Below, one piece after another: positions 37,429 through 46,774 of a stretch of 64,000 bases of DNA. The notes under the pieces are model-generated. The model searched no databases, had not been told where the DNA came from, and saw only the letters and a program-made list of their open reading frames with translations. Source of the stretch: Clostridiales bacterium (GTDB lineage: Bacteria; Bacillota; Clostridia; Oscillospirales; CAG-272); contig JAAVZO010000036.1 of the NCBI GenBank assembly GCA_022791685.1, forward strand, positions 118,908-182,907, in the 5' to 3' direction. The position numbers and the translations under genes were made by a program. Within the stretch, counting starts at the first letter, position 1, and the number at the start of each line of letters is the position of its first letter.

Positions 37429-38103
37429 TTAAATCAAATGATTGTATATTCCGAGCATCGAAATAAATCCAAGATATTCGGTCGTCTCACCGAAAATTCC
37501 GCTTCCGACCATCCAATTTCCGCCGTCAAACAGCGTTTTCACACGAGCATGGATCTCGAGAGGCTCAGCAGAATTTATATAATCGAGTCCTAAACCGCCG
37601 ATAAGTGTGATTTTTCCGCGCGCAGCTTCAATATACTCCTCAGCGCCAGTGGGAATATATATTCCTTTACAGCCACAGCCTACTGCTGATTTGATAGATT
37701 TTTCGATATCACCGCCGCATAAATAAATCATCGGTTTTGTGTACTTTTCGACTCCGCCTTCAAATACAGCCAGTGCGCACACCGCGTCCGAAACATCCGC
37801 GCGGCACAGTACATCTGCGTCGTCAGAAATTATCACAAACTTCATTCCATCCGGCAAAAGCGTGTCACAGGCAAGAATGCGTTCGATATCATCTCCACGC
37901 GTGTCGATAACTGCAACGTCCGATTTGATGTAAGCGTAAAAATCAATAAGCGTAGCCACCTTGTGTTCGGTAGTGTCCCATAAAAACTCGCCGGCGCGCC
38001 ATATCAGCTGAGTTACTATCTTACGATTCGGAAACGGCTCAAATATCGACGCTCTACCTGATTTTCCTTCAAGTGCGCGGATAAATTCACGGTAATCTGT
38101 CAT
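37429..38103 (-). CDS. Uncharacterised protein, possibly truncated/divergent uroporphyrinogen decarboxylase-like
   Basis: C-terminal GKITLIGGLGLDYINSAEPLEIHARVKTLFDGGNWMVGSG resembles URO-D family ends; call is tentative. Confidence 0.35.
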   Translation of the reverse strand: MTDYREFIRALEGKSGRASIFEPFPNRKIVTQLIWRAGEFLWDTTEHKVATLIDFYAYIKSDVAVIDTRGDDIERILACDTLLPDGMKFVIISDDADVLCRADVSDAVCALAVFEGGVEKYTKPMIYLCGGDIEKSIKSAVGCGCKGIYIPTGAEEYIEAARGKITLIGGLGLDYINSAEPLEIHARVKTLFDGGNWMVGSGIFGETTEYLGFISMLGIYNHLI

Positions 38104-39077
38104 GCTTCACTCTCCATGTGCGGATATATTCCAAGCATATCGTATTGCGGAACCGACAACATCATATATAACGCGAACGCATCAACGTTGCCGTCACCGC
38201 AGCTGAAAATAACATCGTATGAAAACTCACTGTCACTATATGTCAGCGGTATCGCATCGATCTTATACAGCTTTAGTCCGCAGCCCTCAGCGGCAGTCAA
38301 TACCTCCGAAAGCGAGCTTGTCTGATCTGGCACAAAATTGAATTCGAAAAATATAGAATTGCATTTTTCGATCATTCGCCTATTTGGCAGTGCAGCCGAT
38401 TTTTGCAGCAGCGCGTATCGGGTCGTAACTCCCCCATCCGGCGAAACAACGTCACAGGAAAGTATTATTTTCAGCTCGTACTTGTCGATAAGCCGACAGA
38501 AGCTGATGAGCTTTGCGTCGCGCGAGCTATCAAGCGGAAGTATGCACATATCCGCACGACCGTAGTATACCTCCTCGCAGACAGCAGCAAAGTCCGATAC
38601 ATAGTCAACTGATGGAGATTCGAGCACCTCAGAAAAGCGCCTGAATGCCATATCGGCGTACACATTTTTTAGATATGCTATCTTTACTGACGGCTTGTCA
38701 GCATCAGATCCATTTACATCGTGCTCATCCGGTTCGACATCTTTATTTAGTATTGAATCTATATTCCAGTCGATTCTCTCTGCAAGAAATTTGCAGACCG
38801 CAAGCTTATCTGATAACAGCTGTGTATCATAGTACGCCGCAAGGTATCGTTTAGCGGCCTCGGAAGCCTTTGCAGGTATCTGTTCAACATTGAACATGGC
38901 ACGAAATTCATCACATCGCTCGTCAGATTCGAGTAATGCTCCATCCTGTGCTATCAATGCAGCACGCTCGTAAAGCTGAGCAAATCTGCGCTCTACCGCT
39001 GAAGACACTTCCTTATTCAGCAATTTCAGGTTATCGGATATAATGCCGTTGAGTTCATTAAAGCGATCTTCGCGCAT
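38100..39077 (-). CDS. Divergent chorismate mutase/prephenate dehydratase (P-protein)-like with ACT-like C-terminus
   Basis: VKIAYLKNVYADMAFRRF, YYGRADMCILPLDSS, GGVTTRYALLQKS, C-terminal FVPDQTSSLSEVLTAAEGCGLKLYKIDAIPL...MLGIYPHM; next to aroC. Confidence 0.5.
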   Translation of the reverse strand: MREDRFNELNGIISDNLKLLNKEVSSAVERRFAQLYERAALIAQDGALLESDERCDEFRAMFNVEQIPAKASEAAKRYLAAYYDTQLLSDKLAVCKFLAERIDWNIDSILNKDVEPDEHDVNGSDADKPSVKIAYLKNVYADMAFRRFSEVLESPSVDYVSDFAAVCEEVYYGRADMCILPLDSSRDAKLISFCRLIDKYELKIILSCDVVSPDGGVTTRYALLQKSAALPNRRMIEKCNSIFFEFNFVPDQTSSLSEVLTAAEGCGLKLYKIDAIPLTYSDSEFSYDVIFSCGDGNVDAFALYMMLSVPQYDMLGIYPHMESEA

Positions 39078-40177
39078 TAAACCACTCTCCCATCAGCGTT
39101 AAACAGCAGGTTTACAATAGCAATAGCCGCAGCCGCTTCGACGACTGGAACAGCTCGCAGTGAAATGCACGGGTCATGCCGTCCCTTGATCGAAAGCTTA
39201 GCGTCAATATTTTTGTCAAGGTCAACCGTATCCTGTTCGACGAATATCGACGGCGTAGGCTTCATAGCGACCGAGAACACCAGCGGCATTCCGGTAGTCA
39301 TACCGCCGACTATACCTCCGCAATTGTTAGTTTTAGTTACAACTTTTCCGTCACGGTACTCATATGCGTCGTTCGCCTCAGAACCGTACATACGACAGAA
39401 ATCGAATCCTGCGCCGAACTCTACACCTTTTACACCCGGTATAGCGAACATCAGCTGAGATATCTCTGCTTCTACGCTTTCAAACATATGCTCACCAAGC
39501 GCTGCCGGAAGTCCGACCGCCGCACATTCGATAGTTGCTCCGACCGAATCTCCACGCATTTTTGCAGAGTTGATTATTGTTGTAAAGGCTTCCTCCGCCA
39601 TTTTGTCAATAGTCGGAAACGCGTGCGTCTTTAATTCGCGCAGCTCTTTCGCTGTTACATTTTCATTGAAACGGCTGTCAGTTACATTGAGTATCTGCCT
39701 TAAATGCGCGGCGATCTCGATCCCTCTCGACGCGAGCAATTGTGTGCAGAGTGCGCCCGCAAATACAAGTGGTGCGGTCAAACGCCCCGAAAAATGTCCG
39801 CCGCCGTGCAGCTCGGTATGCTCGCCGTACTTGAGCATAGCCGCATAGTCGGCATGATTCGGACGCGGAAGTCTCGACTTGTCACCAGAAGTATTGCTGT
39901 AATCGGTACTGCGCTGATTTTCGTTCTCGATCACCGCGCAGATAGGATAGCCATTTGTAAAGCCTTTCGATACACCGCTGACTATCTTCGGAATGTCGCT
40001 TTCCTTACGTGCAGTCGACAATGTGCCTCCAGGTGCGCGGCGGCGCATAAGCGCTGCGACCGCGTCATAATCAATTGCCATTCCGGCAGGAAATCCGTCG
40101 ATAACCACGCCGATAGCCTGTCCGTGCGACTCACCGAATATAGATATTTTCAGTCTTTTACCATAAACAGATGCCAA
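39077..40177 (-). CDS. aroC: Chorismate synthase
   Basis: SIFGESHGQAIGVVIDGFPAGM, RRAPGGTLSTARKESD, RPNHADYAAMLKYG, GRHDPCISLRAVPVVEA. Confidence 0.97.
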   Translation of the reverse strand: MASVYGKRLKISIFGESHGQAIGVVIDGFPAGMAIDYDAVAALMRRRAPGGTLSTARKESDIPKIVSGVSKGFTNGYPICAVIENENQRSTDYSNTSGDKSRLPRPNHADYAAMLKYGEHTELHGGGHFSGRLTAPLVFAGALCTQLLASRGIEIAAHLRQILNVTDSRFNENVTAKELRELKTHAFPTIDKMAEEAFTTIINSAKMRGDSVGATIECAAVGLPAALGEHMFESVEAEISQLMFAIPGVKGVEFGAGFDFCRMYGSEANDAYEYRDGKVVTKTNNCGGIVGGMTTGMPLVFSVAMKPTPSIFVEQDTVDLDKNIDAKLSIKGRHDPCISLRAVPVVEAAAAIAIVNLLFNADGRVV

Positions 40178-40201
40178 CTATGCTCACTCCTTAATTACTA
40201 A

Positions 40202-42106
40202 TTATATGTTTTCGAGCATATCAAAGCTGTCGGCAAGGAAGCTCTGTAACTCGTCCGCCGTCAGCTGACGCTGTGCAAGCAGCGCAAGGGTATATATTTG
40301 CTTTGCGATCTTCTTCGACTTGTCCTCCGACTCCTCAACTGCGTCAGCAAGGCGCTTGATAAGCGGGCTTGAAGCGTTGACAACGAGCGTTGCATCTGTC
40401 GGGAAGTTGAAGTCTCCGGTATCATTTCCGGACATTCTGTACATCTTCATCATGTCGTCCATACGGCGCGACTGCTCGGAGATGTTGAGTACAGCCGGGA
40501 TCTTTTCATTCTTCAGAAGCTCAAATGAGACCTTCAAGTCCTTGTTGCCGCTTACTTCCTTGAAGAGGTCTGCAAGCTTGGTGTTTTCTTCAGCCTTACC
40601 CTCAGCCTTCAGCGCACCAGCAACGTCAGCGTCGATACGAACAAACTTAACACCCTCGTTCTCCTGCTCGATAACGTTGATGAACTGATTGTCGATAAGC
40701 TTGTCGAGCACCACTACCTCAATACCCTCAGCAGCGAACATAGAAATGTACTGTGCCTGAGCGGTCTTGTCAGCGGTATAGTAAATAGTCTTTTCGTGCT
40801 TTTCCTTAGCAGCTTCGAGATACTCATTAAGCGTCTTATACTTGCCATCGGTATTCTGATAGAGTACCGAATCTTTTACGCGCTCGTAGAACTTGTGGTC
40901 ACGAAGACAGCCATACTCAACGAATGTTTTGAGGTCATTCCAGAGCTTCTCGTAGTTTTCACGCTCGGTGTTGAACATCGAATTGAGTTTGTCTGCGACC
41001 TTTTTGACGATGTGCGCCGAAATTTTAGCGACATAGCCACTGTTCTGCAAATAGCTGCGCGATACGTTAAGCGGGAGCTCGGGACAGTCGAGCACACCCT
41101 TGAGCATGAGCAAAAATTCCGGAATGACTTCCTTGATATTGTCGGCAACGAATACCTGATTGTAATATAATTTTACCTGACCTTCAAGGCTGTCGTACTC
41201 GTGAGCGAGACGCGGGAAGTAGAGTATTCCTTTGAAATTCAGCGGGTAGTCTGCATTGAGGTGAATATGGAACAGCGGCTCGCGGTAGTCGTTGAACACC
41301 TTGTGATAGAAGCTGTCGTACTCCTCGTCGGTGCATTCGGACGGATTCTTCTGCCAAAGCGGATGAATATCGTTGATAGGCTTGGGAGCTTCCGGCTCTT
41401 TCGCCTCATCTTTATCGTCCTTCTTCTCCTCTGCCTTCTCTTCCTCAGTCTTTACAACGTCGAGATAGATCTCAACCGGCATGAATGAACAGTACTTATC
41501 GAGTATGCCGCGGATACGGAACTCGTCGAGGAACTCTTCCTCTTCTGGCATGATGTGCATGATTACGTCAGTACCACGCTCAGCACGGAAGCAATCGGGT
41601 GTTATTTCATACTCGCCGGCTTCAGTGCAAACCCACTTTACCGCCTTGTCGCTTGTATACGAGCGAGTGATAACGTCAACGGTGTTGCTGACCATGAACG
41701 ATGAATAGAATCCGAGTCCGAAGTGACCGATGATACCGTCTTTAGACGTATCAACGTCATTACCCTCGTACTTCTGTACGAATTCAAGTGCGCCCGAAAG
41801 TGCTATCTGACAGATGTAACGGCGGACCTCGTCCTCGGTCATACCGATACCATTATCAGATACGGTAAGAGTACGTGCAGCCTTATCGAGCGTTATTGTA
41901 ATTTTGTAGTCCTCGCCGTCGAGGTCCTTCGCCTCGCCGAGCGACGCGAGCCGCTTCAGCTTAGTTACAGCGTCGCAGGCATTGGAGACTATCTCGCGAA
42001 GGAAAATCTCCTTTTCGGAATAGAGCCACTTTTTGATTATTGGAAATATGTGTTCGATCTCGACGGAAATTCCGCCTTTTTCGGTGTTTTTAATGTCTTC
42101 TGACAT
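40202..42106 (-). CDS. htpG: Chaperone HtpG (Hsp90)
   Basis: YSEKEIFLREIVSNACDAVTKLK, VSDNGIGMTEDEV, GHFGLGFYSSFMV, RSYLQNSGYV. Confidence 0.96.
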   Translation of the reverse strand: MSEDIKNTEKGGISVEIEHIFPIIKKWLYSEKEIFLREIVSNACDAVTKLKRLASLGEAKDLDGEDYKITITLDKAARTLTVSDNGIGMTEDEVRRYICQIALSGALEFVQKYEGNDVDTSKDGIIGHFGLGFYSSFMVSNTVDVITRSYTSDKAVKWVCTEAGEYEITPDCFRAERGTDVIMHIMPEEEEFLDEFRIRGILDKYCSFMPVEIYLDVVKTEEEKAEEKKDDKDEAKEPEAPKPINDIHPLWQKNPSECTDEEYDSFYHKVFNDYREPLFHIHLNADYPLNFKGILYFPRLAHEYDSLEGQVKLYYNQVFVADNIKEVIPEFLLMLKGVLDCPELPLNVSRSYLQNSGYVAKISAHIVKKVADKLNSMFNTERENYEKLWNDLKTFVEYGCLRDHKFYERVKDSVLYQNTDGKYKTLNEYLEAAKEKHEKTIYYTADKTAQAQYISMFAAEGIEVVVLDKLIDNQFINVIEQENEGVKFVRIDADVAGALKAEGKAEENTKLADLFKEVSGNKDLKVSFELLKNEKIPAVLNISEQSRRMDDMMKMYRMSGNDTGDFNFPTDATLVVNASSPLIKRLADAVEESEDKSKKIAKQIYTLALLAQRQLTADELQSFLADSFDMLENI

Positions 42107-42397
42107 GAGAATGTACCTCTTTTTCATGTAAAATTAAAATTAAGGAAAACTTCCTCATGAGAGCAAAAAGCCCTCATATTATATTTTATCGCAAATCGAA
42201 CCAAATGTCAATATCACTCCGCCTAAAGTTACAAGAAATTAAAGTTTTGTATTATTCTTAATAACAATGCTGCCCTATACAATTAAATCACTGCCGACAA
42301 ATACCGCAGCAATCCTAAATTTTTAAAATCAAATATAAAAGCTGCGCACTATTCTTTAGCGCGCAGCTTAATCTCAAAACTCATTTAGAAGCTCATT

Positions 42398-42823
42398 TTA
42401 TTTTGCGATTTCTTCAATCTTTTGCTTGTATTCATTCTCAGTAATCATACCATCGTCATATAGCTGATTTAACAGCTCTTTCCCAATTTCAGCAGTTTTT
42501 TTCGCTGCATTTTTTCCATATATTTGATCAAGACGTTGATTTTGAGCGTCACTCAGATTTGCAGATATTTTACAGGTCTGTTCAATAAGCTCACCAAAAC
42601 CGTATAGTGTAAGCGATGCAAGCCATGATAACAGTGAACCAACTGCTCCTACTAAAAGTCCATGTATTGCAATTTTGGTTCCATCAAATTCACTGCTATA
42701 TGAAGAATTTGTTGATAATCCGCTTTTAAATATAATAAGTCCCCAAATTATTGATATGATTATTCCAATCACAGCAAATACCTTTGCTACGACCTTAATC
42801 TTTCCACTAACATTTTTATACAT
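42398..42823 (-). CDS. Membrane protein with C-terminal SHOCT-like motif
   Basis: Two TM segments; ELLNQLYDDGMITENEYKQKIEEI. Confidence 0.6.
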   Translation of the reverse strand: MYKNVSGKIKVVAKVFAVIGIIISIIWGLIIFKSGLSTNSSYSSEFDGTKIAIHGLLVGAVGSLLSWLASLTLYGFGELIEQTCKISANLSDAQNQRLDQIYGKNAAKKTAEIGKELLNQLYDDGMITENEYKQKIEEIAK

Positions 42824-43057
42824 AATAAGTTACACTCCAAAAATATTTTTATTATTTCATTATATAGTTAAAATCCGATTGTCAAATAAACTTTACAAGG
42901 TTCTCTCGATTCTTGTTGTATATTTATTCGCTAAATTTCTTAGTAATCCTATTATATCATGCAAATCGCTATTTGTCAATAGTAATTCTAAATTTTTTAT
43001 ATTTACTATCTATTATTTTTAGTCCAGACTGTTATAATCATATACGAGGTGATAGTA

Positions 43058-43387
43058 ATGAGTGTAGATTATAATTTAATCGGAAAACGAATAAAGCAAA
43101 AGCGAACCGCTGCGCACATCACGCAGGAACGGCTCGCGGAAATGATAAACGTATCCGTAGGATATATAAGTCAAATAGAACGGTGTATTACCAAGCCGAA
43201 TCTTGATATGCTCTCGGAAATCGGCAACGTCTTAGACTGCGATATATGCTATTTTATAACAGGCGCAGACCTGAATCAACAGGAATATCTCGAAAATGAA
43301 CTTGAACAGCAATTTGGAAAGCTCAATAAAAGAGAACGCAGAATGACGCTTGAATTTATAGAGCTATTACTAAAAAATCGCTTTTAA
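43058..43387 (+). CDS. XRE-family HTH transcriptional regulator
   Basis: IGKRIKQKRTAAHITQERLAEMINVSVGYISQIERCITKPNLDML. Confidence 0.85.
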   Translation: MSVDYNLIGKRIKQKRTAAHITQERLAEMINVSVGYISQIERCITKPNLDMLSEIGNVLDCDICYFITGADLNQQEYLENELEQQFGKLNKRERRMTLEFIELLLKNRF

Positions 43388-43426
43388 GTAAACACCAATG
43401 CACAGCTAACAGGCTTTAACAAAAAT

Positions 43427-43457
43427 CGCTCATGCGTGAATACATCACACATGAGCG
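43427..43457. terminator. Rho-independent terminator
   Basis: CGCTCATG...CATGAGCG followed by TTTTATT; between convergent genes. Confidence 0.7.
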
Positions 43458-43471
43458 CAGTTTTATTCAAT

Positions 43472-44254
43472 TCATCCACCGATCGGAAGCCAGTTCAGCA
43501 CGTCCTGAATCCACTTATCCCAGCAGATCCAGCTGTGATTGCCCTCGCTCTCCTTGTAGGTGAGGTCGTAGCCGAGCTTCTGTAGATGGTCGCGCATACG
43601 GAGATTGTCGTTGTACAGAAAGTCCTCCGTGCCGCACCACTGATACAGCTTCGGAATCGGCTTGCCGCTCTTGATAAGCCGCTCAGCGACCGCAAACAAA
43701 TCATTGTCACTGCCGCGGAACTCAGTCTCGAGGTCACCAGCTATCATCTCAGCGAATCCCGGCTTCGAACGGTCGTAGAAGGTCGCAAAATCGAGCGCAC
43801 CAGACAGCGATGCGCCGCATGAGAATGTCTCAGGTGCATTGAGCGCTAACTTGAACGCGCCGTAGCCGCCCATCGACAGACCCGCAACAAAGGTGTCCTC
43901 ACGGCGCGGCGACATCTTCGGGAAGAAATCGCGCATAACCGCCGGAAGCTCATCAGACATGAATGTGAAATAGTTGCCGCCGTATTTCATATTTGTATAC
44001 CACGACAGGTCGCCGTTCGGCATGACCACCGCGATTCCCTTTTCGGATGCGTAACGTTCGATCGACGTGCGACGCCCCCATATCGTGTGGTCGTCGCTCA
44101 TACCATGCAGCAGATACAGCGTCGGATAGGTATCGACCTTATCGTCGATTGCCTTCATACCGATCATTCCACGCGAGCGCTGCGGAAGTATCACGTCAGC
44201 CTGAACCTGCTTTCCGAGAACCTCCGAATAAAAATCAACATTTAACAGTGCCAT
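43472..44254 (-). CDS. Esterase family protein (alpha/beta hydrolase)
   Basis: LYLLHGMSDDHTIWGRRTSIERYA, VAGLSMGGYGAFKLAL, nucleophile GLSMGG, EGNHSW. Confidence 0.85.
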   Translation of the reverse strand: MALLNVDFYSEVLGKQVQADVILPQRSRGMIGMKAIDDKVDTYPTLYLLHGMSDDHTIWGRRTSIERYASEKGIAVVMPNGDLSWYTNMKYGGNYFTFMSDELPAVMRDFFPKMSPRREDTFVAGLSMGGYGAFKLALNAPETFSCGASLSGALDFATFYDRSKPGFAEMIAGDLETEFRGSDNDLFAVAERLIKSGKPIPKLYQWCGTEDFLYNDNLRMRDHLQKLGYDLTYKESEGNHSWICWDKWIQDVLNWLPIGG

Positions 44255-44271
44255 TTTCCTTCTCCTTGTAT

Positions 44272-46341
44272 TTAAATAAATAACATAATAACGTTATACA
44301 CGACCGCCGACATGATCCACGCCGTGCCAAGCTGCATTGCGACAGTACCGAGCGTGAATTTAGTCGAACCACTCTCACGGCGTATAGTAGCGATAGTAGC
44401 AGCGCATGGGATGTACAGCAGTACAAATATCATCATTGCATAAGCGTTTGCTGCACCGAATCCAGCTGCTCCGAGCGCACCTGACAATGCCGCCATGCCC
44501 TCCGCCGACGCGATATTGCCGATACCAAACAGCACGGACATACTCGATACCACGACCTCTTTAGCTGCAATTCCCGAGATAAGCGCGACGATTATCTGCC
44601 AATATCCAAGTCCGGTCGGACGCATTATCGGTTCGATGAATTTTGCGATCATAGCGGCGAAGCTCTGGCTCATGTCCTCGACAAGTCCGGTCATTCCAAA
44701 ATTTAGCAAGAACCACAGTAATATCGACGCTAAGAATATCGTAGTACCAGCCTTTGTGAGGTAGTCCTTTATCTTATCCCAGACGTAGATAAATATAGTA
44801 TGCGCGTTCGGTGTCTTGTACTCCGGCAGCTCGATAAGCAGCGTGTGAGCTTCATATTTTTTTGTGCATTTCGATACGATTTTTGCTACAACTATCGCCA
44901 TTATCAATCCGATAAGATACATCGAAAATGCAGCGATCCCCGCCCACTTGCCGAAGAACATCTGCGACAGCAGCACGTACACCGGCAGTCTCGCCGAGCA
45001 GGACATGAACGGCGTTACGAATATCGTCTTCAGCCGGTCGCGCTTATCTTCAAGCGCACGCGATGCCATGACAGCCGGAACAGTACAGCCGAATCCGAGC
45101 AGCATTGGTATAAACGCACGTCCCGACAGCCCGATCGAGCCCATCAGACCGTCCATGACATAAGCGACACGCGACATATATCCGCTGTCCTCGAGTATTG
45201 CCAGCGCGAAGAAAAGTATCACGATATTCGGCAAGAATGTAAGAATTCCTCCGACTCCGGCGATGATTCCGTCGACAATAAGGCTCGTGATCAAATCGCC
45301 TGCATGAATCGCAGCGAATAGGTTGGACACGGCTCCCGAGAAGCTTTCGAGTGCCATTTCGAAGTAACCCTTAAGCCAGTCGCCGAGCGTAAACGTCAGC
45401 GCAAATACCGCCGCCATTATACATAGAAATATCGGTATTCCCCAAATGCGGTGCGTCAGCAGTCGGTCGACCTTATCGGTGAGCGCACTCTTTTCGTCCT
45501 TGTTGACGAGCACCTCGCCGATGACTTCCTCGATGAAGTCGTACTTTTCATTTATCATCGCGCTCTCGCGGCTGTCGTTGAGCTTCCCCTCAGACGGCAG
45601 CGGGTGGTCCTTCATTACGTCCGCGTCGCCTTCGAGATACTTAATAGCGTGCCAGCGAGGATTCTGCATATTTGGATACTCAGCCTTCAATTCAGCGCTG
45701 AGACGTGCGATCTCCGCTTCGATTTTATCGGAATAAACGAGCGCGTACTCCTGATGAAGCTCCGCATTCTCGCCTACCTTGTGATGATGCTCGATACGAT
45801 GACGCGCTGACATATCCTTGTGGTGCAGCGCTGCGTGCATGAGTGATTCCAGTCCGGTCTTCTTGCGCGCACTTACAGGTATAACGGGTATTCCCAACAT
45901 TTCCTGCATACGGTGCAGGTCTATCTCCATACCGCGCTCCTCGACGATATCCATCATATTAAGCGCCATTACTACTGGCTTGCCGAGCTCGATAAGCTGC
46001 ATTGTGAGGTACATATTGCGTTCGAGCGCCGACGCGTCAGTAACGTCGATTATAACGTCGACCTCATCTGAAAGTATGCACATACGCGATACCCTCTCCT
46101 CCATCGTATATGATGTAAGCGAGTAGATACCGGGCAAATCAATTAGTTTGAAGTCGTGCCCCTGAAACTTGTATGAGCCCTCTTTTTTCTCGACCGTAAC
46201 GCCAGGCCAGTTCGCGACCTTTAAATTCGCACCGGTATATGCGTTGAATAATGTAGTTTTGCCGCAGTTCGGATTTCCGATGAAAGCTATCCTCAGCTCG
46301 TTCGAATTGCGTGTCTCCGGCCTTTTTTCGCTGTTATCCAT
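44272..46341 (-). CDS. feoB: Ferrous iron transport protein B (second copy)
   Basis: FIGNPNCGKTTLFNAYTG, WPGVTVEKKEG, DLPGIYSL, FIPMLLGFGCTVPAVMASRALEDKRDR; internal ATG start. Confidence 0.95.
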   Translation of the reverse strand: MDNSEKRPETRNSNELRIAFIGNPNCGKTTLFNAYTGANLKVANWPGVTVEKKEGSYKFQGHDFKLIDLPGIYSLTSYTMEERVSRMCILSDEVDVIIDVTDASALERNMYLTMQLIELGKPVVMALNMMDIVEERGMEIDLHRMQEMLGIPVIPVSARKKTGLESLMHAALHHKDMSARHRIEHHHKVGENAELHQEYALVYSDKIEAEIARLSAELKAEYPNMQNPRWHAIKYLEGDADVMKDHPLPSEGKLNDSRESAMINEKYDFIEEVIGEVLVNKDEKSALTDKVDRLLTHRIWGIPIFLCIMAAVFALTFTLGDWLKGYFEMALESFSGAVSNLFAAIHAGDLITSLIVDGIIAGVGGILTFLPNIVILFFALAILEDSGYMSRVAYVMDGLMGSIGLSGRAFIPMLLGFGCTVPAVMASRALEDKRDRLKTIFVTPFMSCSARLPVYVLLSQMFFGKWAGIAAFSMYLIGLIMAIVVAKIVSKCTKKYEAHTLLIELPEYKTPNAHTIFIYVWDKIKDYLTKAGTTIFLASILLWFLLNFGMTGLVEDMSQSFAAMIAKFIEPIMRPTGLGYWQIIVALISGIAAKEVVVSSMSVLFGIGNIASAEGMAALSGALGAAGFGAANAYAMMIFVLLYIPCAATIATIRRESGSTKFTLGTVAMQLGTAWIMSAVVYNVIMLFI

Positions 46342-46567
46342 GTGTGACCTCGATTCCGTCCGCAATCTCGCGTCCAAAAGCAAATCTCGTACCGCGTACC
46401 TTTACAATTACTGCGCCGTTTTTCTTTTTGTTGAGCAATGTAAGCAGCGTACCGTCGGTAAGTCCGAGCATTTCGAGCCGTTTGGCAGTATCATGCCTTA
46501 GCGAAATGCTTCCGACCCGGCACTGCTCACCTATAGCTATGCTCCGCAATGTCATTATTTCCTCCAT
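46334..46567 (-). CDS. feoA: FeoA-family protein
   Basis: MTLRSIAIGEQCRVGSISLRHDTAKRLEMLGLTDGTLLTLL...GTRFAFGREIADGI; overlaps feoB start. Confidence 0.9.
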   Translation of the reverse strand: MEEIMTLRSIAIGEQCRVGSISLRHDTAKRLEMLGLTDGTLLTLLNKKKNGAVIVKVRGTRFAFGREIADGIEVTHG

Positions 46568-46603
46568 AGCTCATGTTGAGCTTATTTTGATTATAAATAT
46601 TGT

Positions 46604-46643
46604 GTTAGTCATCACTAACCTATAGATGTTAGTATAAACCAAC
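46604..46643. promoter_or_regulatory. Two tandem operator candidates upstream of feo operon 2
   Basis: GTTAGT-CATC-ACTAAC (46604-46619) and GTTAGT-ATAA-ACCAAC (46628-46643). Confidence 0.65.
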
Positions 46644-46659
46644 TATGACGATTTGTCAA
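46631..46659 (-). promoter_or_regulatory. Sigma-A promoter of feo operon 2
   Basis: Minus strand TTGACA (46659-46654), 17-bp spacer, TATACT (46636-46631). Confidence 0.75.
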
Positions 46660-46774
46660 TCGTCACTATTCACAAAAAATCTTACAATATCGAGCTATTT
46701 CGTCGTAATAGACATCCACAGTGCAAAAGAGCCCTGCATTTATATATGCAGAGCCCTTTAATTATTATGACAAA

